Origin: Arcicella lustrica
GTDB lineage: Bacteria > Bacteroidota > Bacteroidia > Cytophagales > Spirosomataceae
Reading direction: 5' to 3'
Length of the DNA: 64,000 nt
Assembly (NCBI RefSeq): GCF_034930985.1
Contig: NZ_JAYGIM010000012.1
Coordinates: 124,001 to 188,000, forward strand
This document shows, piece after piece, positions 42,536-50,149 of the stretch (its first letter is position 1; each line of letters opens with the position of its first letter). A program made the translations under genes and the position numbers. Under the pieces are notes generated by a model. The model was not told the origin of the DNA. It saw only the letters and a list, made by a program, of their open reading frames with translations, and ran no database searches.

Positions 42536-43813
42536 TTATCGGGTTAATCTATAAATGAGCAAAGCTGTTCTTTGTACTAATTTTGGAAATTCTTTAATGT
42601 TCATAGTTTCTCCGGGAGCATGAGCCCCTTTGCCAGAAGCACCCAAACCATCCAAACAAGCAACATATTTGGCAATGTACGAAATATCACCTGCGCCTCT
42701 TGAACCAGGGTCACCAGCTTTTACTTCACCAAAACCTAAATCCAAACTTACTTTATTGACAACAGCCAGTAATTGTTCGTTTTGAGGAGTTGGTTCCATC
42801 GCTGGAATACCGTCTGAGAAAACAATTTCCGCTTTTGTTTTATTCAAGCTTTGAGCAACAATTTCTTTCATTTTTATTCTAGCATTTTCTTTCTGAGTTT
42901 CAGTAAGAAATCTCAAATCTCCTGAAACCATTACTCTTGGAGAAATAATATTATCTTTCCCAATCGTCTCATTGTTATTGTTAATCTCAGAACCGCCCAT
43001 AATTAATCCCGGATTGAAAGTCAAGTATTTCTCAGTACTGAGTTTTTCTCTGAATTCATTCAAAATTCTAGCTGCTTCATAAATTGCACCATAACCAGCT
43101 TGTTGACTAAAAATGGTTGAAGAATGCCCCATCACGCCTTTTACATTTAATTTCCATCCACTTGCGCCTCTTCTAGCTGTTGCAACGGTATTCAAATTAA
43201 CGGCAGTTTCAAAAGCTAAAGCAATTTCATTTTTCTGAGCTCTTTCTATAAAATCTTTTCTACTAATACTGGTTGGTCGGCCTGCACTTTCTTCATCTCC
43301 AGTGAAATAGGCAGTAAGTGAAGTATTTTCAAGTAAACCATTTTGATGAAGTGCTTTCAAGGCAGCTAATAAAACAATGTCGCCACCTTTCATATCATTT
43401 ACTCCTTGTCCTGTAACGGTAGAATCATTTAGATAAGTGTAAGGAGTGAAAGACATTGCTTTTTCAAAAACAGTATCTAAATGACCGATTAAAAATACTC
43501 TTTTACCTTGATTCCCTTTGCGTTCTGCCACTAAATGCCCCGCACGGTTGAGCGAATCTGGAAGTGAAATCCATTCAGTTTTAAAGCCAATTTCATCGAA
43601 TTCTTTTCTGAGAATACCGCCTACTTCACGAACGCCTTCGGTATTCATCGTTCCACTGTTGATATTTACAATCTTTTTGAGGAGTTGTTCAGTTTGTGGC
43701 ATTTGTTGATTGATGTAGTCAACAATTTTCTTTTCAGTTGCATTTAGTTTTTGAGCTTTTGTGAAGTTTCCAAACAGGGCTAGAAAACTAGCTGTTAGTA
43801 CAATTTTTTTCAT
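42536..43813 (-). CDS. Secreted M20-family metallopeptidase (carboxypeptidase G2-like)
   Basis: The 425-residue protein has a signal peptide (1-20) and an M20 fold. Metal and catalytic motifs are LIGHLDTVF (first His-x-Asp), GVNDMKGGD, TGDEESAG (catalytic Glu pair), and a C-terminal KGAHAPGE His. The central dimerisation domain holds GVMGHSS. It resembles glutamate carboxypeptidases that cleave C-terminal Glu or dipeptides. It probably acts in the periplasm in peptide scavenging. Confidence 0.87.
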   Translation of the reverse strand: MKKIVLTASFLALFGNFTKAQKLNATEKKIVDYINQQMPQTEQLLKKIVNINSGTMNTEGVREVGGILRKEFDEIGFKTEWISLPDSLNRAGHLVAERKGNQGKRVFLIGHLDTVFEKAMSFTPYTYLNDSTVTGQGVNDMKGGDIVLLAALKALHQNGLLENTSLTAYFTGDEESAGRPTSISRKDFIERAQKNEIALAFETAVNLNTVATARRGASGWKLNVKGVMGHSSTIFSQQAGYGAIYEAARILNEFREKLSTEKYLTFNPGLIMGGSEINNNNETIGKDNIISPRVMVSGDLRFLTETQKENARIKMKEIVAQSLNKTKAEIVFSDGIPAMEPTPQNEQLLAVVNKVSLDLGFGEVKAGDPGSRGAGDISYIAKYVACLDGLGASGKGAHAPGETMNIKEFPKLVQRTALLIYRLTR

Positions 43814-44199
43814 GATTAATATTTTTGTTTATCCTAAAGTATTAATTTTTTGACAAAATCGAAAATATGAATGTTACTTAGAAGGCTCAAAAGGGAATAA
43901 TTGTCAGGGAAATTGAGCAAGAATTTCCTATTTCGTAGAATTTTACTTAGTACTTTTAGATTCTCCTGATTGTCTAATTTCAGGATAAATACTCTTTGAA
44001 GATTTATAGAGGAAATATTTTGAACTTATCAAATCTTGTTTTGACTTATTTTGGGATATACGTACTAATCCATGAAAATTGACATGATTTGACCTTTTTT
44101 ATGCTTATACTAAAGACAAATCATGACAATTATGTAATTTTTTTATAGTATTTTCGTTTCAAATTTTAATAGAGCAATTAGCATTAAAACTAAAAAAGT
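43814..44199. other. Gene-free spacer upstream of the OmpA lipoprotein gene
   Basis: It separates two divergent genes. TACGTACTAATC at 44059-44070 followed by GAAAAT matches part of the repeat element at 24989-25009. A -7-like element is at 44149-44156. Nothing else is apparent. Confidence 0.4.
44149..44156 (+). promoter_or_regulatory. Possible -7 element of the OmpA lipoprotein gene
   Basis: TATTTTCG followed by TTTCAA lies 44 bases before the ATG. It differs from TAnnTTTG by one base and resembles the element at 10364-10371. Confidence 0.4.
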
Positions 44200-45099
44200 A
44201 TGAAAAAATTAATTTTGTTTGCCTCATCAATAGTAATCATGTCTTCGTGCGTGAGTAAGAAAAAACTAACAGCTGCTCAAGCGGAATATGCTAACTTCAA
44301 AGCAAGCACTGAAAGCTCTCTTGCCAAAGCTAAAGCGGACTTAAACGACTGTGATAAAACAAGAGCAAGTTTAGAAGCTGATTTGAAATCGAAAGATGGA
44401 GATTTGCAAGCTAAGATTAAACAGTTGAAAAGCTTAGAAGATCAAATCGACTATTTGAAAAAAACTAACACTAATTTGTTAGACAGAATGTCGGATCTTT
44501 CTATCGTGAGCAAAGCTGGTGCTGAAAGTATCAAAAAATCTTTGGAAACTTTGAACGACCAAAGTAAATACATCAAAGACTTGAACTCTTCTGTTCAACG
44601 TAAAGATTCTTTGAATTTAGCTTTAGTAATGACATTGAAACGTTCATTAGCTGATGTAAATGATGATGATGTAACGGTAGAAGTGAAAAAAGGAGTTGTG
44701 TATATCTCAATTTCTGATAAAATGCTTTTCCAATCGGGTAGCGCAGTTATCAATTCAAAAGCTGAAACAGTTTTAGAAAAAGTGGCTAAAGTTGTGAATG
44801 ACCACAAAGAGTTAGATATTTTAGTTGAAGGTCATACTGATAGTGTACCTATCGCTACTGACTGTTTGAAAGATAACTGGGATTTAAGTACTAAGCGTGC
44901 TACTTCAGTTGTTCGTTTGTTACAAACTAAATTTAGTGTAGCTCCTGAGCGTATGACTGCTGGTGGACGTTCTGAATTTGCTCCTAAAGATTCAAACGAA
45001 AATTCTGCTGGACGTAAATTGAACCGTAGAACTGAAATTATCGTAACTCCTAAATTGGATCAATTCTTCCAATTATTGGCGAATGGTCAAGGAAAATAA
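44200..45099 (+). CDS. OmpA-family peptidoglycan-binding lipoprotein
   Basis: The 299-residue protein has a lipoprotein signal with Cys17 (VIMSSC). A long coiled coil follows (about 22-140, Lys/Ala/Glu-rich, with DQIDYLKKTNTNLLDRMSDL), then a C-terminal OmpA/MotB domain (about 160-285). Its LVEGHTDSVP and AGGRSEFAPKDSNENSAGRKLNRRTEI carry the peptidoglycan-binding Asp and Arg. It should tether the outer membrane to the cell wall. Coding sequence and a strong terminator suggest high expression. It is monocistronic. Confidence 0.92.
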   Translation: MKKLILFASSIVIMSSCVSKKKLTAAQAEYANFKASTESSLAKAKADLNDCDKTRASLEADLKSKDGDLQAKIKQLKSLEDQIDYLKKTNTNLLDRMSDLSIVSKAGAESIKKSLETLNDQSKYIKDLNSSVQRKDSLNLALVMTLKRSLADVNDDDVTVEVKKGVVYISISDKMLFQSGSAVINSKAETVLEKVAKVVNDHKELDILVEGHTDSVPIATDCLKDNWDLSTKRATSVVRLLQTKFSVAPERMTAGGRSEFAPKDSNENSAGRKLNRRTEIIVTPKLDQFFQLLANGQGK

Positions 45100-45158
45100 G
45101 ATTTGATAGAAAATAATTGTTTGAATTATCAAACGAAATTTTTCAAATCTATTCAAAT

Positions 45159-45195
45159 AAAAGCCTGTTTCCAATCCGGAAACAGGCTTTTTGTT
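45159..45195. terminator. Bidirectional terminator between OmpA and prohibitin genes
   Basis: A perfect 14-base stem (45159-45172 with 45178-45191), 5-base loop and T-run. It lies immediately before the convergent stop. Confidence 0.85.
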
Positions 45196-46101
45196 TTATT
45201 TATCTCCTAGAATTATTGGTGTATTTCCTTTGCCACCTAAAACAATAACTTTAGCATTGGGTGAAAGCGCTAATTCTTTTTGCGCTTTTATCATTTCGTA
45301 TTGCAATTGTTTATCACTTAAACCAGTAGAAAGGATTTTCTGATAATCGGCTATACCTTGTGCTTCAACTCGTTTACGTTCGGCTTCTTGTTTTTCTTTC
45401 TGGAGTATAAATTGCATTTTTTGAGCTTCCTGTTCTGCATTAATTTTGGATTCAATCGTTTGTTTTACAGAAGTTGGTAAATTGATATTTCGGATTAATA
45501 ATTGTTCAAGCAACAAACCTCTTTTTGATAAATCTTTTTCAATAGATTTGAAGATTCTCGTTTGAAATTCATCTCTTTTGGTAGAATAAAGTGCTACTGC
45601 ATCATAATAAACGGCATTATCTCTGATTTTTGTTCTTGTGATTGGTCGAACAACTTTGTCGTTATAATCTAAGCCAATTTCTTTTAGAATTTTTGGAGCA
45701 TCGGCAGGAACAATTCTGTACAAAACTGTTAGGTCGATAATTACTTCTAAACCATCGGCGGTTAGTACCCTGATTGCATCGTCGCCGTTCTTACTTCCTT
45801 CATCGTGTATTGCCGACATCGTGTAGTTTTGCGTTTTGGTATCAAAGGTTTGTACTTCAGCTAAAGGATTTACAAAGTTTAGTCCACTTGATAAAGTATT
45901 AGGATTTACATTTCCGAATAATGATTGTACGCCTACTTCGCCTGCATCAATTTGTTTAACACCAGCATTGAGAAAACCGATTCCAACAATAATACTTCCA
46001 ACAACTTTAACTGGGCGAGAAAAACGTGCAATTGATAAAGAAGGAGTATTAATAGCAAAGCCTACTACTAAAACGATGATACCTAAAATAATTACAAACA
46101 T
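45196..46101 (-). CDS. Prohibitin/SPFH-domain membrane protein
   Basis: The 301-residue protein has two N-terminal hydrophobic segments (about 2-18 and 33-48), then an SPFH/prohibitin domain (about 50-220) with AGEVGVQSLFGNV, GLNFVNPLAEVQTFD and VLYRIVP. A charged coiled coil follows (about 222-265) and the protein ends in a hydrophobic PIILG tail. It probably assembles into membrane-bound rings and may regulate an FtsH-like protease, as known for HflKC and prohibitins. Confidence 0.88.
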   Translation of the reverse strand: MFVIILGIIVLVVGFAINTPSLSIARFSRPVKVVGSIIVGIGFLNAGVKQIDAGEVGVQSLFGNVNPNTLSSGLNFVNPLAEVQTFDTKTQNYTMSAIHDEGSKNGDDAIRVLTADGLEVIIDLTVLYRIVPADAPKILKEIGLDYNDKVVRPITRTKIRDNAVYYDAVALYSTKRDEFQTRIFKSIEKDLSKRGLLLEQLLIRNINLPTSVKQTIESKINAEQEAQKMQFILQKEKQEAERKRVEAQGIADYQKILSTGLSDKQLQYEMIKAQKELALSPNAKVIVLGGKGNTPIILGDK

Positions 46102-46275
46102 GGTTTTGGTTGATTTAAGTTTGAAATTTGAGATGCTTTCAGTTAAATGGCTGAAAACGAAAACAGTATCAAATATTAACTACTTGATACTGTTTTATCC
46201 TGAAATAGTATGGATGGTAAGTTTTAAGGACAAGGAGTGCTGTTAGAATGTGTCTAATTTATCCAATTGTTATTT

Positions 46276-46743
46276 TTAATAATTTATACCCAGACGTTGG
46301 TAAATAAAGCTCATCAACCAAGCTGGGCCTATCATTAAAAAGAGTAAATCTTTGAAGAAGGAAGGTTTTTTTCCTTCAATTTTATGCCCCCAGAATTGCC
46401 CAATCCAAGCCAGTACAAAAATGGTAACGCATGCTTGCCAAAGTGGCACAAAAGCGGAATGTTCAATTAAATAACAAATGAATAAACAAAGTGCTGAGAA
46501 TAGGAACATTCCAGCGGATAAAGGTTTAGATAAATTAAAGTAATAAATAAGCGTTAGTGTCAGCACGATTAATGCAACGTTGCCTTGAATATTACCGAGA
46601 CTAAAGAATGAGAGTTTGATGCTATAGAGTAGCCCTAAAAGACTAAAAAAAATGAGTGGAACGCAAATCCAATGAACAGTTTTGTTCGTGGGGTTTTGAT
46701 GGCTTTCTCCGTATTCGTCGAGCCATTGATTAATCGTTTTCAT
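46276..46743 (-). CDS. DUF962/Mpo1-like membrane protein
   Basis: The 155-residue protein has four spans and the Mpo1/YGL010w family motifs HQNPTNKTVHWICVP (about 15-29) and IGQFWGHKIEGKKPSFFKDL (about 114-133). The second contains conserved His residues. Yeast Mpo1 is an iron-dependent dioxygenase that shortens 2-hydroxy fatty acids. Bacteroidota contain 2- and 3-hydroxy acyl lipids, so a lipid-oxidation role is plausible but unproven here. Confidence 0.82.
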   Translation of the reverse strand: MKTINQWLDEYGESHQNPTNKTVHWICVPLIFFSLLGLLYSIKLSFFSLGNIQGNVALIVLTLTLIYYFNLSKPLSAGMFLFSALCLFICYLIEHSAFVPLWQACVTIFVLAWIGQFWGHKIEGKKPSFFKDLLFLMIGPAWLMSFIYQRLGINY

Positions 46744-46900
46744 GTTGTATTAGTGATTTATGGTTAAGTAAGTACAATAATACTAAATAATCTTCAAATA
46801 AGACAATTTATTTGCTCCTTTTTTGTATTATTTTGTTATTAATCAATTTACAATTTTTTGTCTTTAAAAGATAATTTCATATCATCCATTTTAAATTCTT

Positions 46901-46908
46901 TATCTTCG
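46901..46908 (+). promoter_or_regulatory. Possible -7 element of thymidine kinase gene
   Basis: TATCTTCG lies 40 bases before the GTG start. It is again one base from TAnnTTTG, with the same G-proximal C seen at 10364, 44149 and 62603. Confidence 0.35.
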
Positions 46909-46948
46909 TAAAAAGATAGATTTTTTAGAACCAAAAATAATTAGCGAA

Positions 46949-47527
46949 GTGTTTATTGAACCGTATCATAACCAACATCAACAAAATGGAAAAAAAACAG
47001 GCTGGATAGAAGTAGTCTGTGGCTCAATGTTTTCTGGTAAAACAGAGGAGTTAATTCGTAGATTGAATAGAGCAAAAATAGCCAAACAAAAAGTAGAAAT
47101 CTTTAAGCCTGCCATTGATGTTCGATATCATCATGAAGATATTGTTTCGCATAATTCTTCCTCAATTCGTTCAACACCAATACAATCTTCGCATGAAATC
47201 CTCTTACTTTCTGGTGATTGTGATGTTGTTGGTATCGACGAGACCCAATTTTTTGATGAAGGAATCGTTGAAATAGCAAACTCTTTGGCATTTAATGGAA
47301 AAAGAGTAATTATTGCGGGTTTGGATATGGATTTTCAAGGCAATCCTTTTGGTCCAATGCCAGCGCTTATGGCTATTGCAGAATACATTACAAAAGTTCA
47401 TGCAGTGTGTATGGTTTGTGGAGACGTTGCCAATTATTCATACAGAAAAGCTGCTGGAAAAGAACAAGTAATGCTAGGCGAAACCGATAGCTATGAAGCA
47501 AGATGTAGAAAATGTTTTCATTTATAA
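46949..47527 (+). CDS. tdk: Thymidine kinase (type II)
   Basis: The 192-residue protein phosphorylates thymidine in pyrimidine salvage. The P-loop GSMFSGKT is at 25-32, the catalytic Glu at 98 (GIDETQFF), and the zinc Cys residues are 154, 157, 186 and 189. The start is GTG at 46949; the resulting MFIEP N-terminus is the one conserved in Bacteroidota. It is followed after 11 bases by porZ and may be co-transcribed with it. Confidence 0.93.
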   Translation: MFIEPYHNQHQQNGKKTGWIEVVCGSMFSGKTEELIRRLNRAKIAKQKVEIFKPAIDVRYHHEDIVSHNSSSIRSTPIQSSHEILLLSGDCDVVGIDETQFFDEGIVEIANSLAFNGKRVIIAGLDMDFQGNPFGPMPALMAIAEYITKVHAVCMVCGDVANYSYRKAAGKEQVMLGETDSYEARCRKCFHL

Positions 47528-47538
47528 CATAAAAATTT

Positions 47539-49422
47539 ATGCTTGTTGAAGTGTCAAAAAGAAGCAAAACAGTTTTTAAACCTAAAAACTCTCATTGGTT
47601 TATCTTAAATCTGCTCGTTTTTTCTTGCTTATTGAATGTCAGTATTTCTTCTCAAATTTTAGCACAAGTCCCAATTGGTACTTGGCAAACTTACTTCAAT
47701 TATACTAGCGCAAAAGATATTGCCATTGTTCAAGATAAGATTTACTGCGTAACAGAAAATGGCTTTTTCTATTATGATAAAAAAGCAAATGAATCAGTTA
47801 AACTTTCTAAAATTGATGGTTTATCAGAAATTGGCATTGTGAAAATTGCTTATGCTGTCAATCAAAATACGCTAATTCTTACTTACCAAACTGGAAATAT
47901 TGATTTGATGCAACTTGATGAAAAAGCAGAACCTTCAAAAATTACTAATATTTCTTTGTTGAAAGAATCTAGTTCAATTCTTGGCAGTAAAGTAGTCAAT
48001 CATATTTCAGTCAAAGATAACCTTGCTTATTTAGCTTATGATTTTGGTTTAGTAATTCTTGACCTTGAAAAAGAGGAAATTAAAGAAACCTATCAAAATT
48101 TAGGGGAAAATGGTAATGCTATCAAGATTTATAAAACAGAATTTGCAAGTGATTCTATCTTTTTAGCTACTTCTGTCGGCATTCGCAAAGCTAAATTTGC
48201 CAGTAATATCAATCTACAATTTTTTGGTAATTGGCGTACTCTGACAGCAGAACAAAGTACTTTGGTAAATTGGCAGAATGGACTTATTATCGCAGCAGAA
48301 TCTGGAAGAGTATCTTCTTATCAAAATGGTAAATTATCTGGTGTATTATTACTTTCTGATAAAATAACCTCCATCAACCATATTACAGGCAACAAATACT
48401 TCCTTATTGCCAATGGTCAGCTAAATATTTTGGATATGGATTTGCTGACTTTTACAAAAGTATCAGATGCCAAAATTCAATCACCACAATTTTTAAGGAC
48501 AGATTCACAAGGGAAATATTGGATTGCTGATCATAAAAATGGACTTTTAAGTAACGTCGAAGGAAATTATAAAACCTACAGTCCGAATAGTTTAGATACT
48601 TTATTCAGTAAAAGAAAAGATTCTGTCGTAGTAGATTTAGAAGGAAATACATGGATTAGGAGTAATAATTTTGGTGGTATAATGGTAAAAAACACCAGTA
48701 ATCAACAAAAATACATCACCACTGGCGTAGGTTTTGGCAATTTGCCAAGTACTACTGTGAAAACTTTGGCATTGGATAAAGACGGACAAATGTGGGTTGG
48801 TACTGATAGAGGTGTAGTTGTTTTTGATAATCCTGCAAATGTTTTTACTGGTAGAAATTTTGATGCTTATACACCCGTTTTTGAAAGAAGAAGATTGTTA
48901 GGAAACGAAACAGTAACAGCAATAGGCATAGACGGAGGAAATAGAAAATGGATGGGAACGTTAAACGGCATCTTTTTATTCAATGCCGACGGAACGGAAT
49001 TAGTCACAAATTTCACCGAAAGTAATTCACCTTTACCTTCTAATGCTATTGACTATATTACCCTTGAACAAAGTTCAGGAAATGTATTTATTCGTACAAC
49101 AAAAGGTTTGGTTTCATACAGAGGTACTGCTACCGAAAGTACCAATAATCAAGCTGAAGAGAATGTAAAAGTGTTTCCGAACCCTGTTAGACCAGATTTT
49201 GAAGGACAAATTGGTATTGAAGGATTGGTTGAAAATGCCTTCGTAAAAATTACAGACATTGCAGGAAATTTAGTTTATGAAACCAGAGCCAACGGCGGTA
49301 CTGCTGTTTGGAGTGGAAAAACTTTAGATGGGAAAAGAGCTGAAACAGGAATCTACTTGATTTTTTCTGCGAATGCAAAAGGAGAGGAGACTTTGGTAAG
49401 TCGCTTGGCTGTAGTGAAGTAA
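47539..49422 (+). CDS. porZ: PorZ-like type IX secretion propeller protein
   Basis: The 627-residue protein has an N-terminal signal (hydrophobic about 20-40, ending LAQ). Two seven-bladed beta-propellers follow (about 45-530, with PIGTWQTYFNYTSAKDIA, then YCVTENGFFYYD, KIDGLSEIGI and later MWVGTDRGVVVFDN). A C-terminal type A T9SS sorting domain (about 545-627, VKVFPNPVRPDFEG to the final LAVVK) completes it. PorZ is a surface component of the attachment complex that delivers anionic LPS for cargo modification by the sortase PorU. Domain order and length match. Confidence 0.87.
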   Translation: MLVEVSKRSKTVFKPKNSHWFILNLLVFSCLLNVSISSQILAQVPIGTWQTYFNYTSAKDIAIVQDKIYCVTENGFFYYDKKANESVKLSKIDGLSEIGIVKIAYAVNQNTLILTYQTGNIDLMQLDEKAEPSKITNISLLKESSSILGSKVVNHISVKDNLAYLAYDFGLVILDLEKEEIKETYQNLGENGNAIKIYKTEFASDSIFLATSVGIRKAKFASNINLQFFGNWRTLTAEQSTLVNWQNGLIIAAESGRVSSYQNGKLSGVLLLSDKITSINHITGNKYFLIANGQLNILDMDLLTFTKVSDAKIQSPQFLRTDSQGKYWIADHKNGLLSNVEGNYKTYSPNSLDTLFSKRKDSVVVDLEGNTWIRSNNFGGIMVKNTSNQQKYITTGVGFGNLPSTTVKTLALDKDGQMWVGTDRGVVVFDNPANVFTGRNFDAYTPVFERRRLLGNETVTAIGIDGGNRKWMGTLNGIFLFNADGTELVTNFTESNSPLPSNAIDYITLEQSSGNVFIRTTKGLVSYRGTATESTNNQAEENVKVFPNPVRPDFEGQIGIEGLVENAFVKITDIAGNLVYETRANGGTAVWSGKTLDGKRAETGIYLIFSANAKGEETLVSRLAVVK

Positions 49423-49445
49423 GCGTAGCTTTGATAGACAAATTG

Positions 49446-49486
49446 AAAATGGGTTTAGAACTTTTAGATTCTAAACCCATTTTTTA
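49446..49486. terminator. Bidirectional terminator between porZ and HNH endonuclease genes
   Basis: A perfect 15-base stem (49446-49460 with 49469-49483), 8-base loop and flanking A/T runs. It lies between two convergent genes. Confidence 0.85.
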
Positions 49487-50077
49487 TTAATCTTCTAATT
49501 TTACATGTCCCCAGTTTTCGCCTGAACGAATTCTGTTGAGTTGCGTATGCGTAATACCAAATTGTTTGGCAATCATTTTCAAACGGTTTTTATCTGACCT
49601 AAGCATTTTCTTAATCATGATAACTTTACTTTCAGTCAATTTGTAATTTTTGGTACGTTTCGGAATTACTCTATCTTTCACCGCAGGATTTTCACGGTTA
49701 TGAATAGTCATTTCATCACGAGAAACCCACTTTAGGTTTTCCCAATGATTATTGAGTTTGTCGTGATCAAGATGAATGACAAATTTCTGTTCTTCGTTTT
49801 GTTTTTCTAAAAAGAATTCAGCTACAAGTTTATGAACATACCTGTTTAATGACTTATTTCCTTTTGCCCTAATATTCAACGATTTATATCCTTGAATTTT
49901 AGATCCATTAATGATGTCTCCTTGAACTGGGTCATTTTGGAAACTCTTTAAACGACCATAGTTTGACACCTTATAAACAGGTGGATTTTCAACTTCGTTA
50001 AAAGGAATATCTACCCATTTTTCATTCCAAAAGCTTGCGCTTTTTTTGGTTCCTAAAGCAGTTTTTTTGTCGATCAT
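49487..50077 (-). CDS. Free-standing NUMOD4/HNH endonuclease
   Basis: The 196-residue protein has an N-terminal NUMOD4 DNA-recognition motif (about 20-50, KWVDIPF...YKVSNYGRLKS). The HNH core has His102, Asp104 and His105 (IHLDHDKLNNHWENLKW) with the following Asn residues, and a C-terminal helix-turn-helix-like region sits at about 147-193. This is the architecture of phage and intron homing endonucleases. It is not inside an intron and the neighbours look intact, so it may be a domesticated or solitary mobile nuclease. Confidence 0.82.
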   Translation of the reverse strand: MIDKKTALGTKKSASFWNEKWVDIPFNEVENPPVYKVSNYGRLKSFQNDPVQGDIINGSKIQGYKSLNIRAKGNKSLNRYVHKLVAEFFLEKQNEEQKFVIHLDHDKLNNHWENLKWVSRDEMTIHNRENPAVKDRVIPKRTKNYKLTESKVIMIKKMLRSDKNRLKMIAKQFGITHTQLNRIRSGENWGHVKLED

Positions 50078-50149
50078 TTGGTTTTTTTTCTTAAATTTTT
50101 TTTGTGGTTATATTACTGGGGTTAAAGTAATGAGATGTTTTTCATTACT

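Noticed and set aside
45836..46246. Plus-strand open frame opposite the prohibitin gene
   Set aside because: It lies mostly on the complement of the conserved SPFH domain, with unnatural composition and no motifs.
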